From Halomonas elongata (GTDB lineage: Bacteria > Pseudomonadota > Gammaproteobacteria > Pseudomonadales > Halomonadaceae), in contig NZ_JAJQTQ010000014.1 of assembly GCF_029081005.1 (NCBI RefSeq), forward strand, positions 1 to 64,000: 64,000 bases of DNA, written 5' to 3'. The notes under the pieces were generated by a model, which saw only the letters and a list, made by a program, of their open reading frames with translations, ran no database searches and had not been told where the DNA came from. Numbering within the stretch: the first letter of the stretch is position 1; each line of letters starts with the position of its first letter. The translations under genes were made by a program, and so were the position numbers. This document shows, in pieces, positions 53,483-62,305 of this stretch.

Positions 53483-55211
53483 CGTCACCACTCACGGCGC
53501 CACCCCGGTGGCGCTGCGCCCTGCCGACGAAGCGATGACACTCGAGCGTCTGGGCAGCCTGCATGCCAGCCGTCTGAGCTTCGTGCGCAGCCTGGTGCGC
53601 CAGATGGCGCGCCAGCGCTGGCAGGTGAGCTGCGCGCGTTTCGATCTGGATGCAGCCGGTCATGGCGTGGCCATCTACCGTCTGCAGACACCTCAGGGCC
53701 GCTACCACGGCGTGATCTTCTCCCAGCACCTGGAGCCCGAACAGCGCTCCGATCGGGTTATCGCCCAGGCCTGGGACGTGACCTTCGGCCTGGTGGAAGG
53801 CGATGTGGACGAGGGGCTGCTCGAGCAAATGGCCGCCAATGTGCCTCTGCAGGAAGCCGGCCGGCAGCACCCGCGCCTGCTGGTGCTGTCACGCGCCAAT
53901 CGCAGCCTGCGCAATTTCGCGCATTTCGTCGACGCCCTGTCCAGCGGCCGCCAGCCCGACCCCGGCCAGATCACGCGAGTCGGCTATCTCTACCGGACCA
54001 CCGCCGTCTACGGCAATGGCAAGTTCGGCATCGCCGACTTCGTGCGCCTGCAGAACAACGCCGACTTCCATCGCCCCTTCTCGGCGCAGATGATGGCGGT
54101 CTACCTGCTGCGTCATTTCTCCATTCAGCAGGTCGAGCATATTGCCTGTCACCAGGCCCCCGGCGACGCCGTGCCCTTGGCCAGCGAACTGCGTCGCTAC
54201 CTGGGCATCGGCAACTCCACCGGGCTCGGCATGGCCCCCTTCCTGATCAATCACCCGCAGTTGGTCCAGCAGTGGGTGACCTGCCGCGAAAGCGCCCTGA
54301 TGACCGCCTTGCGCCAGGCCCCGGATGAAAACCGGCGCCAGCGACTCCTGGTACTGACGCGGCGCGCCATGCGACATTTCAAGCAGACCGTCACCGAAGA
54401 CACCGAACAGGGCGTGCGCAATGCACAGACCGTGGCGGCCCTGCCGCAAGTCATCGCCTGGCTCGAAGAAATGCCGCTGGAGGACGACCTCTGGCAACAG
54501 CTGACCGCCTGGAGTGCTCGCACTTTACCGTTCGAGACCCAGGAGCTGATTCATACGCTACTGATCGAACTCTACCCGGAGCGGGTCGACTATCTGGAAG
54601 ACCAGATGGGCGTCATCGAGCGCCTGGAAATGACCCCGGACATGCCCCTGGTGCGACTCAAGCAGTTGATCGAGACCCGCTACGACTGGGCCCTGAACGA
54701 GGACTTCAAGACCCCGGAAGCCCGCTACTGGTTCTGGTATCGCTCGGTGGAAAAGGAAGAACCCCGGCTGGGCGTGCGCGACCAGGAGCCGGGTGCCGAG
54801 AAGGAGCTTCATCTGGCCATTGCCCCGCGGGTACAGCACACCCATGGCGTGTTGAGCGAGTTTCTCGAGGCCAACCCCCGGGCGCTGGTGGTCGAGTTCC
54901 TGATCGCCCATCCGCGTCACAAGGATATCGTGCGTCGCATCCAGACCATGGTGGATACGGCCTACGGCGAGATTCGCGCCAACCTCTGGCATCGCGACAT
55001 GAAGCCCATGCATCTGCTGCGTACCAAGCTGTCGTTCTTCGGCGCCAGCCGCTTCGACCCCAAGTCGGACCGCTGGGTGCGCATCACCCTGTTTCAGGGC
55101 GCTCCCCTGGTCGAGGAGCTGAATGCCGAGTCCCACGACCTCCAGGACTTCGATGACTGGAGCTTCCCGCTGGAACCCGAGTCACCGGGAGAGACCGCCA
55201 TGGCCCGCTGA
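53469..55211 (+). CDS. Conserved-looking protein of unknown function, 580 aa
   Basis: I do not recognise this protein. It is soluble, without signal peptide or membrane segment, and rich in Arg, Glu and Gln. An N-terminal part of about 140 residues (VSCARFDLDAAGHGVAIYRL ... GVIFSQHL) looks alpha/beta. It is followed by RVGYLYRTTAVYGNGKFGIADF and a long helical region up to about 460. The C-terminus has FLIAHPRHKDIVRRIQTM. The start ATG (53469, or 53475) overlaps the BCCT stop, and DUF3726 follows 43 bp later, so it belongs to this operon. The codon use is ordinary for the window, and the frame is open throughout, which supports a real gene. Confidence 0.72.
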   Translation: MTMLDVTTHGATPVALRPADEAMTLERLGSLHASRLSFVRSLVRQMARQRWQVSCARFDLDAAGHGVAIYRLQTPQGRYHGVIFSQHLEPEQRSDRVIAQAWDVTFGLVEGDVDEGLLEQMAANVPLQEAGRQHPRLLVLSRANRSLRNFAHFVDALSSGRQPDPGQITRVGYLYRTTAVYGNGKFGIADFVRLQNNADFHRPFSAQMMAVYLLRHFSIQQVEHIACHQAPGDAVPLASELRRYLGIGNSTGLGMAPFLINHPQLVQQWVTCRESALMTALRQAPDENRRQRLLVLTRRAMRHFKQTVTEDTEQGVRNAQTVAALPQVIAWLEEMPLEDDLWQQLTAWSARTLPFETQELIHTLLIELYPERVDYLEDQMGVIERLEMTPDMPLVRLKQLIETRYDWALNEDFKTPEARYWFWYRSVEKEEPRLGVRDQEPGAEKELHLAIAPRVQHTHGVLSEFLEANPRALVVEFLIAHPRHKDIVRRIQTMVDTAYGEIRANLWHRDMKPMHLLRTKLSFFGASRFDPKSDRWVRITLFQGAPLVEELNAESHDLQDFDDWSFPLEPESPGETAMAR

Positions 55212-55254
55212 CACGGGCCCGCAAACGGATAGACCACTCTGCAGGGGAACCAAC

Positions 55255-56022
55255 ATGAAGGCATCCTACAACGAGCTGCAGGGCCTGTGCCTCAAAGCCT
55301 TCATCGGCATGGGCTTCGAGGAAGGCGACGCCGCCGACGCGGCGGACATGGTCGCCTGGATGCAGTGTTTCGGTCTCGGCGGCCTGGCCGCCCTCAGTCG
55401 CGGCCTCGACTTCCTGCTCGAGGATGACCCCGATGACCTGCCCAGCGTGCTCTATCAGGATGGCGACCTGGCGGTCATCGACGGTCATGGCCAGAGCGTG
55501 CTGCGCAGTTCCACCCTGTCGCTGGAGCTCGGCTTCGCCAAGGCACGGGCACGCGGCTTGGCGGTCATCAAGGTTCGCCACTGTCACAACCGCCAGTTGA
55601 TCATGGGCTACCTGGCACGACTGGCCGGACGCGGCATGAACGTCACCGCCTTCTGGCGCAACGCCCAACAACCGCTGACCGAACAGGTCGTCGGCTTTCG
55701 CGCCAACAGTGCGGTCCCGGAGATCCGCGTCTATGCCGTGCAGGAAATACCGGAAGAGAACGAACCCAACAATGCCATCACCATTGTCATGGCCAACCAT
55801 GTCGACTTGCTGCCGGCCATGCGCTCGGACTATCGGTACGACCTGCTGGCTCACCACGACGAATCCACCCTGCTGGCCAGCCGCCATCAATCCCTGACGG
55901 AAGGCATCGAGGTGGATGAAACCGTCTGGGCGCGCCTCAAGCACCTGGCCAGCCGCATGCTGGTGGAAGCCACCGACGCCTCGCGGGAAGGCGCCGGCGC
56001 CAGTTATCAGGACAACGACTGA
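55255..56022 (+). CDS. DUF3726 protein resembling a shortened Ldh2 fold
   Basis: A 255-residue protein I assign to DUF3726 from its N-terminus (YNELQGLCLKAFIGMGFEEG). By eye the whole protein follows the Ldh2/malate-lactate dehydrogenase order: an N-terminal helical pair, then DGDLAVIDGHGQSVLRSSTL, LGFAKARARGLAVIKVRHCH and GYLARLAGRGMNVTAFWRN. The SHG motif that bears the first catalytic His in Ldh2 enzymes is replaced (GLGGLAAL), and the C-terminal third is missing. GGGGA precedes the ATG. Last gene of the cluster, converging on mmsA. Confidence 0.75.
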   Translation: MKASYNELQGLCLKAFIGMGFEEGDAADAADMVAWMQCFGLGGLAALSRGLDFLLEDDPDDLPSVLYQDGDLAVIDGHGQSVLRSSTLSLELGFAKARARGLAVIKVRHCHNRQLIMGYLARLAGRGMNVTAFWRNAQQPLTEQVVGFRANSAVPEIRVYAVQEIPEENEPNNAITIVMANHVDLLPAMRSDYRYDLLAHHDESTLLASRHQSLTEGIEVDETVWARLKHLASRMLVEATDASREGAGASYQDND

Positions 56023-56061
56023 GTCACAATGCCCCGCTCAACAGGCGGAGCGGTACTCATA

Positions 56062-57552
56062 TCAAGACGGGAAGGAGAACTGCGCGCCTTCTCGCACCCC
56101 GGCCGATGGCCAGCGCTGGGTAACGGTCTTGCGCTTGGTGTAGAACCGCACGGCATCCGGGCCGTAGGCGGCGAGGTAGCCGAACAGCGAGCGCTTCCAG
56201 CCACCGAAGCTGTGGTAGGAGACCGGCACCGGCAGCGGCACATTGATGCCGACCATGCCGACCTGAATGCGGTCGCTGAAGTAACGCGCCGCTTCACCGT
56301 CGCGGGTGTAGATGCAGGTGCCATTGCCGTACTCGTGATCGTCGATCAACTGCATGGCATCTTCCATGGAGTCGACGCGCACCACCAGCAGCACCGGGCC
56401 GAAGATTTCTTCCTGGTAGCAGGTCATCTCGGGGGTGACGTTGTCGATCAGGGTGCCGCCCACGTAGAAGCCGTCCTCATGGCCGGGTACCTGCACGCCA
56501 CGACCATCGACCACGATCCTGGCGCCCTGCTGCTCGGCACTGTCGATATAGCCGCAGACCTTCTCCTGATGGGCCCTGGTGATCACCGGGCCGAAGTCGT
56601 TCTCGGCGTCGTGGAAGGGGCCGACCTTGAGGGACGTCATCTGCTCCTGCATCTTGCCGATCATGGCGTCGGCCGCCTCGTCGCCCACGGCCACGGCCAC
56701 CGACAGCGCCATGCAGCGTTCGCCGGAGGAGCCGAAGGCGGCCCCGGTCAGGGAATTGACCACATTATCCATGTCAGCATCGGGCATCACGATGGCATGG
56801 TTCTTGGCGCCGCCCAGGGCCTGGCAGCGCTTGCCGTTGGCACTGGCACGCTGGTAGATGGTTTCGGCGATCGGTGTGGAGCCGACGAAGCTGACGGCCT
56901 GCACGCGGGCATCGTCGAGTAGGGTGTCGACGGCTTCCTTGTCACCATTGACGACGTTGAGCACACCGGCGGGCAGCCCCGCCTCGAGCGCCAGCTCGGC
57001 GATATAGAGCGCCGAGGTCGGGTCGCGTTCGGAGGGCTTGAGCACGAAGGTGTTGCCGCAGGCGATGGCCATCGGATACATCCACAGCGGTACCATCGCC
57101 GGGAAGTTGAACGGCGTGATGCCGGCGACCACGCCCAGCGGCTGGAATTCGCTCCAGGAGTCGATGTTGGGACCGACGTTCTTGCTGTGCTCGCCCTTGA
57201 GCAGTTGCGGCGCGCCGCAGGCATATTCGACGTTCTCGATGCCGCGCTGCAGTTCGCCCTTGGCATCGTGGACGATCTTGCCGTGCTCCTGGCCGATCAG
57301 CCGGGCGATCTCGTCGGCGTTCTGCTCCAGCAGCTGCTTGAAGTTGAACATCACGCGAGCGCGCTTGGCGGGCGGCGTGCTGCTCCAGGCCGGATAGGCG
57401 GCCTCGGCGGCAGCGATGGCATCCTCGACGGTGGCCTTGCTGGCCAGGCTCACCTGGCCGCCGATCTCGCCGGTGGAGGGATTGAAGATATCCTGAGTGC
57501 GCCCTTCACCGGCGACGCGTGAGCCGTTGATCAGATGGCCGAGTGTGGTCAT
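56062..57552 (-). CDS. mmsA: CoA-acylating methylmalonate-semialdehyde dehydrogenase
   Basis: A 496-residue dehydrogenase that converts malonate or methylmalonate semialdehyde to acetyl- or propionyl-CoA. The MmsA start GHLINGSRVAGEGRTQDIFNPSTGE is followed by TPFNFPAMVPLWMYPMAIACGN, QALGGAKNHAIVMPDADMD (Asn replaces the general-base Glu, as in CoA-acylating members) and the catalytic Cys in GSSGERCMALSVAV. Paired with the omega-amino-acid:pyruvate aminotransferase upstream, it completes beta-alanine breakdown. Confidence 0.94.
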   Translation of the reverse strand: MTTLGHLINGSRVAGEGRTQDIFNPSTGEIGGQVSLASKATVEDAIAAAEAAYPAWSSTPPAKRARVMFNFKQLLEQNADEIARLIGQEHGKIVHDAKGELQRGIENVEYACGAPQLLKGEHSKNVGPNIDSWSEFQPLGVVAGITPFNFPAMVPLWMYPMAIACGNTFVLKPSERDPTSALYIAELALEAGLPAGVLNVVNGDKEAVDTLLDDARVQAVSFVGSTPIAETIYQRASANGKRCQALGGAKNHAIVMPDADMDNVVNSLTGAAFGSSGERCMALSVAVAVGDEAADAMIGKMQEQMTSLKVGPFHDAENDFGPVITRAHQEKVCGYIDSAEQQGARIVVDGRGVQVPGHEDGFYVGGTLIDNVTPEMTCYQEEIFGPVLLVVRVDSMEDAMQLIDDHEYGNGTCIYTRDGEAARYFSDRIQVGMVGINVPLPVPVSYHSFGGWKRSLFGYLAAYGPDAVRFYTKRKTVTQRWPSAGVREGAQFSFPS

Positions 57553-57685
57553 GTGTATCCTCTCTGAGGGAGTGTTACAGATTGAGCTTATTAGCCCTGT
57601 AATGTGGTCGGCATTGACGGAGTACTCGGGGCTGATCCGTCGACGGGACTGCGAGGAGGCGCCGTGAACCCTTCCATGGGGGCTA

Positions 57686-57707
57686 CTTTTGCCATCCATG
57701 GCAAAAG
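57686..57707. terminator. Inverted repeat between transaminase and mmsA
   Basis: CTTTTGCCAT and ATGGCAAAAG are separated by 2 bp, 56 bp past the transaminase stop and 134 bp before mmsA. The 10-bp perfect arms could act as a terminator for the transaminase or as an operator for mmsA. Confidence 0.5.
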
Positions 57708-57762
57708 ACCTCCTCTCCGCCCCGTCCCCGGCGCCCCTCGTTTTCCACCACGACTGTGCCGT

Positions 57763-59106
57763 TCAGTCCAGCTCACCGAGCGCGTCGCCCAGTGCGTTGA
57801 TAAGCCGGTCGATTTCCTCGCGCTCGACGATGAACGGCAGGCCGAGCTGGATGGTGTCGCCGCCATAGCGCACATAGAAGCCTTTCTCCCAGCACTTCAT
57901 GGCGATCTCGAAGGGGCGTCGTGCCGGTTCGCCGGGATAGGGCTCGATCTGCAGGGCGCCGGCAAGACCGTAGTTGCGGATGTCGCTGACATAACGCGCC
58001 CCCTTGAGGCCGTGCAGCGCCTCTTCGAAGACCGGGCTCATCTCGCGAACGCGCTCGATCAGGCGGTCGTTCTCGAGCACGTCCAGCGCGGCCATGGCGG
58101 CGGCGCAGGCCACCGGATGACCCGAATAGGTATAGCCATGGGGCAGCTCGAGCATGTAGTCGGGGCCGCCCTGCTCCATGAAGGTCTGATAGATCTCGTC
58201 GCGCACGATGACCCCGCCCATGGGCACGGCGCCATTGGTCAACTGCTTGGCGACGTTGAGGATATCCGGCACCACGCCGAACTCCTCGGCGCCGGTCATC
58301 GACCCCATGCGGCCGAAGCCGGTGATGACCTCGTCGAAGATCAACAGGATGTCGTGCTGGTCGCAGATCTCGCGCAGACGCTCGAGGTAGCCCTTGGGCG
58401 GTGGAATCACCCCGGCCGAGCCGGCCAGTGGTTCGACGATCACCGCGGCGATATTGGAAGCATCGTGCAGAGCGATCAGTTCCAGCAGCTCATCGGCCTG
58501 GTCGGCACCGCGCTCGGGCATGCCTCGCGTGAAGGCATTGTCCTTCAGCAGCGTATGGGGCAGATGGTCGGCATCGACCCCCTGGCCGAAGAGCACGCGA
58601 TTGGCCCCGATGCCCCCCAGGCTGATGCCCCCGAAGTTGACGCCATGGTAGCCCTTGGCACGCCCGATCAGCTTGGTCTTGCTCGGCTTGCCCTTCTTGC
58701 GCCAGTAGGCCCGCGCGATCTTCAAAGACGTATCGGCACTCTCGGAACCGGAGCCGGTGAAAAAGACATGATCCAGACCGGCGGGGGTCAGTCCTCGAAG
58801 GCGATGCGCCAGTTCGAAGGCCTTGGGATGACCGAACTGGAAGGCCGGAGAATAGTCCAGCTCGCCAAGCTGGCGGCTGACCGCCTCGGTGATTTCCGGG
58901 CGACAGTGGCCGGCACCGCAGGTCCAGAGACCGGAGAGGCCATCGTAGATGCGTCGCCCCTCGGCATCCGTCAGGTAACTGCCCTCGGCGCCGACGATGA
59001 TACGCGGGTCGCGCTTGAACTGGCGATTGCCCGTGTAGGGCATCCAGTAGGCATCCAGTTGCTCCGGGCTCAGCCCGGCGGTCCGGGCAAGGTTTTGATC
59101 CGACAT
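57763..59106 (-). CDS. Omega-amino acid (beta-alanine):pyruvate aminotransferase
   Basis: A 447-residue class III PLP enzyme. DAYWMPYTGNRQFKRDPRI at the N-terminus, FTGSGSESADTSLKIARAYW, GRAKGYHGVNFGGISLGGIG, DEVITGFGRMG and the PLP lysine in LNVAKQLTNGAVPMGGV follow the beta-alanine:pyruvate transaminase of Pseudomonas. Product malonate semialdehyde is the substrate of the adjacent MmsA. The gene diverges from a LysR regulator across 150 bp with a perfect inverted repeat. Confidence 0.92.
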   Translation of the reverse strand: MSDQNLARTAGLSPEQLDAYWMPYTGNRQFKRDPRIIVGAEGSYLTDAEGRRIYDGLSGLWTCGAGHCRPEITEAVSRQLGELDYSPAFQFGHPKAFELAHRLRGLTPAGLDHVFFTGSGSESADTSLKIARAYWRKKGKPSKTKLIGRAKGYHGVNFGGISLGGIGANRVLFGQGVDADHLPHTLLKDNAFTRGMPERGADQADELLELIALHDASNIAAVIVEPLAGSAGVIPPPKGYLERLREICDQHDILLIFDEVITGFGRMGSMTGAEEFGVVPDILNVAKQLTNGAVPMGGVIVRDEIYQTFMEQGGPDYMLELPHGYTYSGHPVACAAAMAALDVLENDRLIERVREMSPVFEEALHGLKGARYVSDIRNYGLAGALQIEPYPGEPARRPFEIAMKCWEKGFYVRYGGDTIQLGLPFIVEREEIDRLINALGDALGELD

Positions 59107-59173
59107 GACGACACCCTCTCGTGAGTCACCTTGATGGAGGTTCTGCCAAGCAGGCTAGTCCTGCCTAATGATC

Positions 59174-59197
59174 AATTAAACCTAGATATATTTAATT
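59174..59197. promoter_or_regulatory. LysR-type inverted repeat
   Basis: AATTAAA and TTTAATT are separated by 10 bp between the divergent transaminase and LysR genes. The size and AT-rich arms fit a LysR recognition site. Confidence 0.5.
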
Positions 59198-59256
59198 TCC
59201 CGTAAGCCATGAGTTAACTTTAAGCAGCCCCGTTGCTAGTCGAGGAGCAGGAAACG

Positions 59257-60225
59257 ATGTCACGCCGTAAAGAGGCGCTGGGTGGTCAAGTGAGTGATGC
59301 CGACCTTCGCCTGCTGAGGATCTATCGCAAAGTCGTGGAATGTGGCGGGTTTTCCGCCGCGGAAGTGGAGCTGAACATCAGCCGCGCCGCCATCAGCATG
59401 GCCATGAACGACCTGGAAACACGCTTCGGCCTGCGCCTGTGCCAACGGGGGCGCGGCGGTTTCGCCCTGACCGACGAGGGCACCGAGGTGTATGAGGCCA
59501 CCCTGCAGCTCCTGGCCTCGGTGGAAGGCTTCCGCACCCGGGTCAATGGCCTGCATGCCCGTCTCAAGGGCGAGCTCAACATCGGCATCACCGACAACCT
59601 CGTGACCATGCCCGAGATGCTGATCACCGACGCCCTGAGTGCACTCAAGGAGCGCGGTCCTGACGTGCGCATCAATATCCGCATGATACCGCCCAACGAC
59701 ATCGAACTGGCCGTGCTGGATGGACGACTGCATACCGGCGTGATTCCGACGCTCAAGCCCCTGCCGGGGTTGCAGTATCGCTCGCTCTATCAGGAAGCCT
59801 CGCAGCTCTACTGTGCCTCGGGGCACCCTCTCTTCGAGACAGAGCACGTGACCGAGGCACAATTGGCACGGTGCGATGCCATCGTGCCCGCCTATGCCCA
59901 GACACCGGATGTCAAGGCGCTTCACGAACCCCTCAAGGCCGCCGCTTCGGCCACCGACCGTGAAGGCATCGCCTTTCTGATCCTTTCCGGCCGTTACCTT
60001 GGCTACCTGCCGACCCACTACGCCGAACGTTGGGTACGCGACGGCCGAATGCGTGCCCTGAATCCTCGGCAGTATCACTACCTCACCCACTACAGTGCCA
60101 TCACCCGCAAGGGAGCCCCGCCCAACCTGGTACTGGAGAGCTACCTCGAGGAACTGGAACGTCTGTCACGACAATCAGATGCGCAGCATGGAGACCGGAC
60201 GACAGCCTCAAACGAGTCGCACTGA
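59257..60225 (+). CDS. LysR-family transcriptional regulator
   Basis: A 322-residue LTTR. wHTH: LRLLRIYRKVVECGGFSAAEVELNISRAAISMAMNDLETRFGLRLCQRGRGGFALT. The effector domain starts with LKGELNIGITDNLVTMPEM. The spelling ISRAAISMAMNDLE belongs to the LysR group next to beta-alanine or branched-chain degradation genes. The ATG at 59257 follows AGGAGCAGG; an upstream TTG is less likely. It probably activates the divergent transaminase and mmsA. Confidence 0.9.
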   Translation: MSRRKEALGGQVSDADLRLLRIYRKVVECGGFSAAEVELNISRAAISMAMNDLETRFGLRLCQRGRGGFALTDEGTEVYEATLQLLASVEGFRTRVNGLHARLKGELNIGITDNLVTMPEMLITDALSALKERGPDVRINIRMIPPNDIELAVLDGRLHTGVIPTLKPLPGLQYRSLYQEASQLYCASGHPLFETEHVTEAQLARCDAIVPAYAQTPDVKALHEPLKAAASATDREGIAFLILSGRYLGYLPTHYAERWVRDGRMRALNPRQYHYLTHYSAITRKGAPPNLVLESYLEELERLSRQSDAQHGDRTTASNESH

Positions 60226-60499
60226 TCGTCATCCTGGCCCTATCGCGACCCGCTGGTCGGGTGCGCTGGACAAACGCCAAGACGTCGGCATGGTCCCAAG
60301 CAGGCCGCTGAATGTATGAAAACTACGTCTTTTGCCCCTTGATGTGCCGAAACACCCGACCCACATTGGTAAAAGTACGCAAGCAAACCGTAAATCACAT
60401 AATCTGTCAGCACATCAACCATAGCGTCGGTGCCCCCAGGCATCGTCGCTACCCGGGTGTCGCCACCCACGAGTCGACATCCCACAGCACGGAGCGAAC

Positions 60500-61315
60500 A
60501 TGAGCAGCCAACAACCCCTCCCCAATCCCGGCCTCGGCACCTATCGCCTGGAAGGCGACACCGTGCGTCGCGTCATCGATACCGCCCTGAAGCTGGGCTA
60601 TCGCCATATCGACACGGCCCAGTTCTATGACAACGAGGCCGACGTCGGCGCCGCCATTGCCGCGAGCGAGGTGCCCCGCGAGGACATCTTCCTGACCACC
60701 AAGGTCTGGTTCGACCGGCTGCAGCCGACCGATTTCAAGGCCAGTGTCGACGAGAGCCTCGAGAAGCTCGGCACCGAGTACGTCGATCTGCTGCTGATCC
60801 ACTGGCCCTCGCCCGGCGACGAGGTGCCGATGGCCGACTACCTGACGGCCCTGAGCGAGGTCCAGCGGGCCGGCAAGACTCGTCATATCGGCGTTTCCAA
60901 TTTCACCCGGGCACAGATCGACCAGGCCATGGACATCCTCGGTGCCGGCACCCTGCTGACTAACCAGATCGAGGTGCACCCCTTCCTGCAGAACCGCAAC
61001 CTGGTGGCACATTGCCAGAGCCACGACATTGCCGTGACGGCCTTCATGCCGCTGGCGGTAGGCAAAGTGATGGAAGATGCCACCCTGCAGCGCATCGCCG
61101 AGGCCCATGACGCCACGCCGGCACAGGTGGCCATCGCCTGGCTGAACCAGCTGGACATCGTCACTTTCCCATCCTCCACCAAGGAGACCAACCTCAAGCG
61201 CAATATCGAGGCCCTGGACATCACCCTGAGCGACGAGGAAATGGCCGAGATCGCCACTCTCGATCGCGGCGAACGCATCGCCAACCCCGAAATCGCCCCC
61301 GCCTGGGACCAGTAA
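60500..61315 (+). CDS. dkgB: Aldo/keto reductase, DkgB-like
   Basis: A 271-residue NADPH-dependent AKR5-type reductase acting on 2,5-diketogluconate, methylglyoxal or small aldehydes. GYRHIDTAQFYDNEADVG holds the catalytic Asp and Tyr, LTTKVWFD the Lys, and LLIHWPSP the His. IGVSNFTRAQID and the NADPH site FPSSTKETNLKRNI close the pattern. A gap of 274 bp upstream contains no gene and probably its promoter. It stands alone between LysR and AraC genes. Confidence 0.88.
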   Translation: MSSQQPLPNPGLGTYRLEGDTVRRVIDTALKLGYRHIDTAQFYDNEADVGAAIAASEVPREDIFLTTKVWFDRLQPTDFKASVDESLEKLGTEYVDLLLIHWPSPGDEVPMADYLTALSEVQRAGKTRHIGVSNFTRAQIDQAMDILGAGTLLTNQIEVHPFLQNRNLVAHCQSHDIAVTAFMPLAVGKVMEDATLQRIAEAHDATPAQVAIAWLNQLDIVTFPSSTKETNLKRNIEALDITLSDEEMAEIATLDRGERIANPEIAPAWDQ

Positions 61316-61462
61316 CGCACGCACATTGCACCTTCCCGGCCTGGCAGTTTCCCGGCTGTGAAGCTGCCAGGTGAACTGCGCAATTATGTCCAAGCCCTGG
61401 CGGCCGAGTGGCGCTACAGTGGTGGCGTAAAGGGCACAGACGCCGCCCGAGGAGGTGCGACC

Positions 61463-62293
61463 GTGACGCAACAGAGCCAGTTTCGCTTCACCAGAAGCCG
61501 GCATGTGCCAGGGCTCACCATGCTGCGCGCCGCGATGAGCGACTTCAGCTATGATCGCCACGCCCACGAGGAGTATGCCTTCGGCGTGACCCTGGCCGGG
61601 CGCCAGGACTTCTTCAGCGGCGGCGAGTATCACCGCAGCCGCCCGGGCACCATCATCGAGTTCAATCCGGATGAAGTGCACGACGGCCAGGCCGGGGGCA
61701 ACGCTACCCTCGACTATGTGATGCTCTACGCCGACCCGGCACAACTCGCGCCGCTGTTCGCCAGCGCAGCGGGACGGGAAGGCGCCAGCCACTTTCGTGC
61801 CGCCGAGACGCTGATTCATGACGGTACGCTGCGTGGCGAGATCCTCGACCTTGCCAGACGAATCGATACCGATACGGGCAGCCGCATCGACCAGGAGTAC
61901 GCGCTCTACCGGATCGCCGCCCGACTGGTCCAGCGGACCGGCAACCTGGATGAGGAAGTGTCCACGGGGCGCACCGACAAGTTGCTGGAGTGGGCGAAGG
62001 CGTTCATCCATGCCCACTCCGAGCATGACCTTTCCCTCGAGGACATCAGCCAGGCGGCCCACCTCTCCAAGTATCATTTCCTGCGGCTGTTCCGACGACA
62101 GTTCGGCATCACCCCGCACCAGTACGTGCTCAACTGTCGCATCAACGCCGCCCGCACGGCCCTCGATGCGGGCCACGAGCTCAACGACGTGGTCGACCGC
62201 TACGGCTTCGCCGACCTGAGCCACTTCAACCGTCGCTTCAAGCGCATCTACGGCATGACGCCGAGACAGTACCAGCGCAACGTCACAGCCTGA
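61463..62293 (+). CDS. AraC-family transcriptional regulator
   Basis: A 276-residue regulator. The N-terminal cupin-like sensor (HAHEEYAFGVTLAGRQDFFSGGEY ... RPGTIIEFNPDEVHDGQ) spans about residues 25-150. The C-terminal double HTH contains LSLEDISQAAHLSKYHFLRLFRRQFGITPHQYVLNCRINAAR and YGFADLSHFNRRFKRIYGMTPRQY. I place the start at a GTG at 61463 with AGGAGG 7 nt upstream. It is 12 bp in front of a LysE-type exporter gene, a common regulator/exporter pair. Confidence 0.88.
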   Translation: MTQQSQFRFTRSRHVPGLTMLRAAMSDFSYDRHAHEEYAFGVTLAGRQDFFSGGEYHRSRPGTIIEFNPDEVHDGQAGGNATLDYVMLYADPAQLAPLFASAAGREGASHFRAAETLIHDGTLRGEILDLARRIDTDTGSRIDQEYALYRIAARLVQRTGNLDEEVSTGRTDKLLEWAKAFIHAHSEHDLSLEDISQAAHLSKYHFLRLFRRQFGITPHQYVLNCRINAARTALDAGHELNDVVDRYGFADLSHFNRRFKRIYGMTPRQYQRNVTA

Positions 62294-62305
62294 CCGGACC
62301 CCATC

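Noticed and set aside
48340-57552. DMSP (ddd) catabolic cluster, because Halomonas ddd loci combine a BCCT carrier, a LysR and an MmsA-like dehydrogenase
   Set aside because: No DddD-type CoA transferase or lyase, and no DddA/DddB-type alcohol dehydrogenase is present, and mmsA is in a separate unit with the beta-alanine transaminase.
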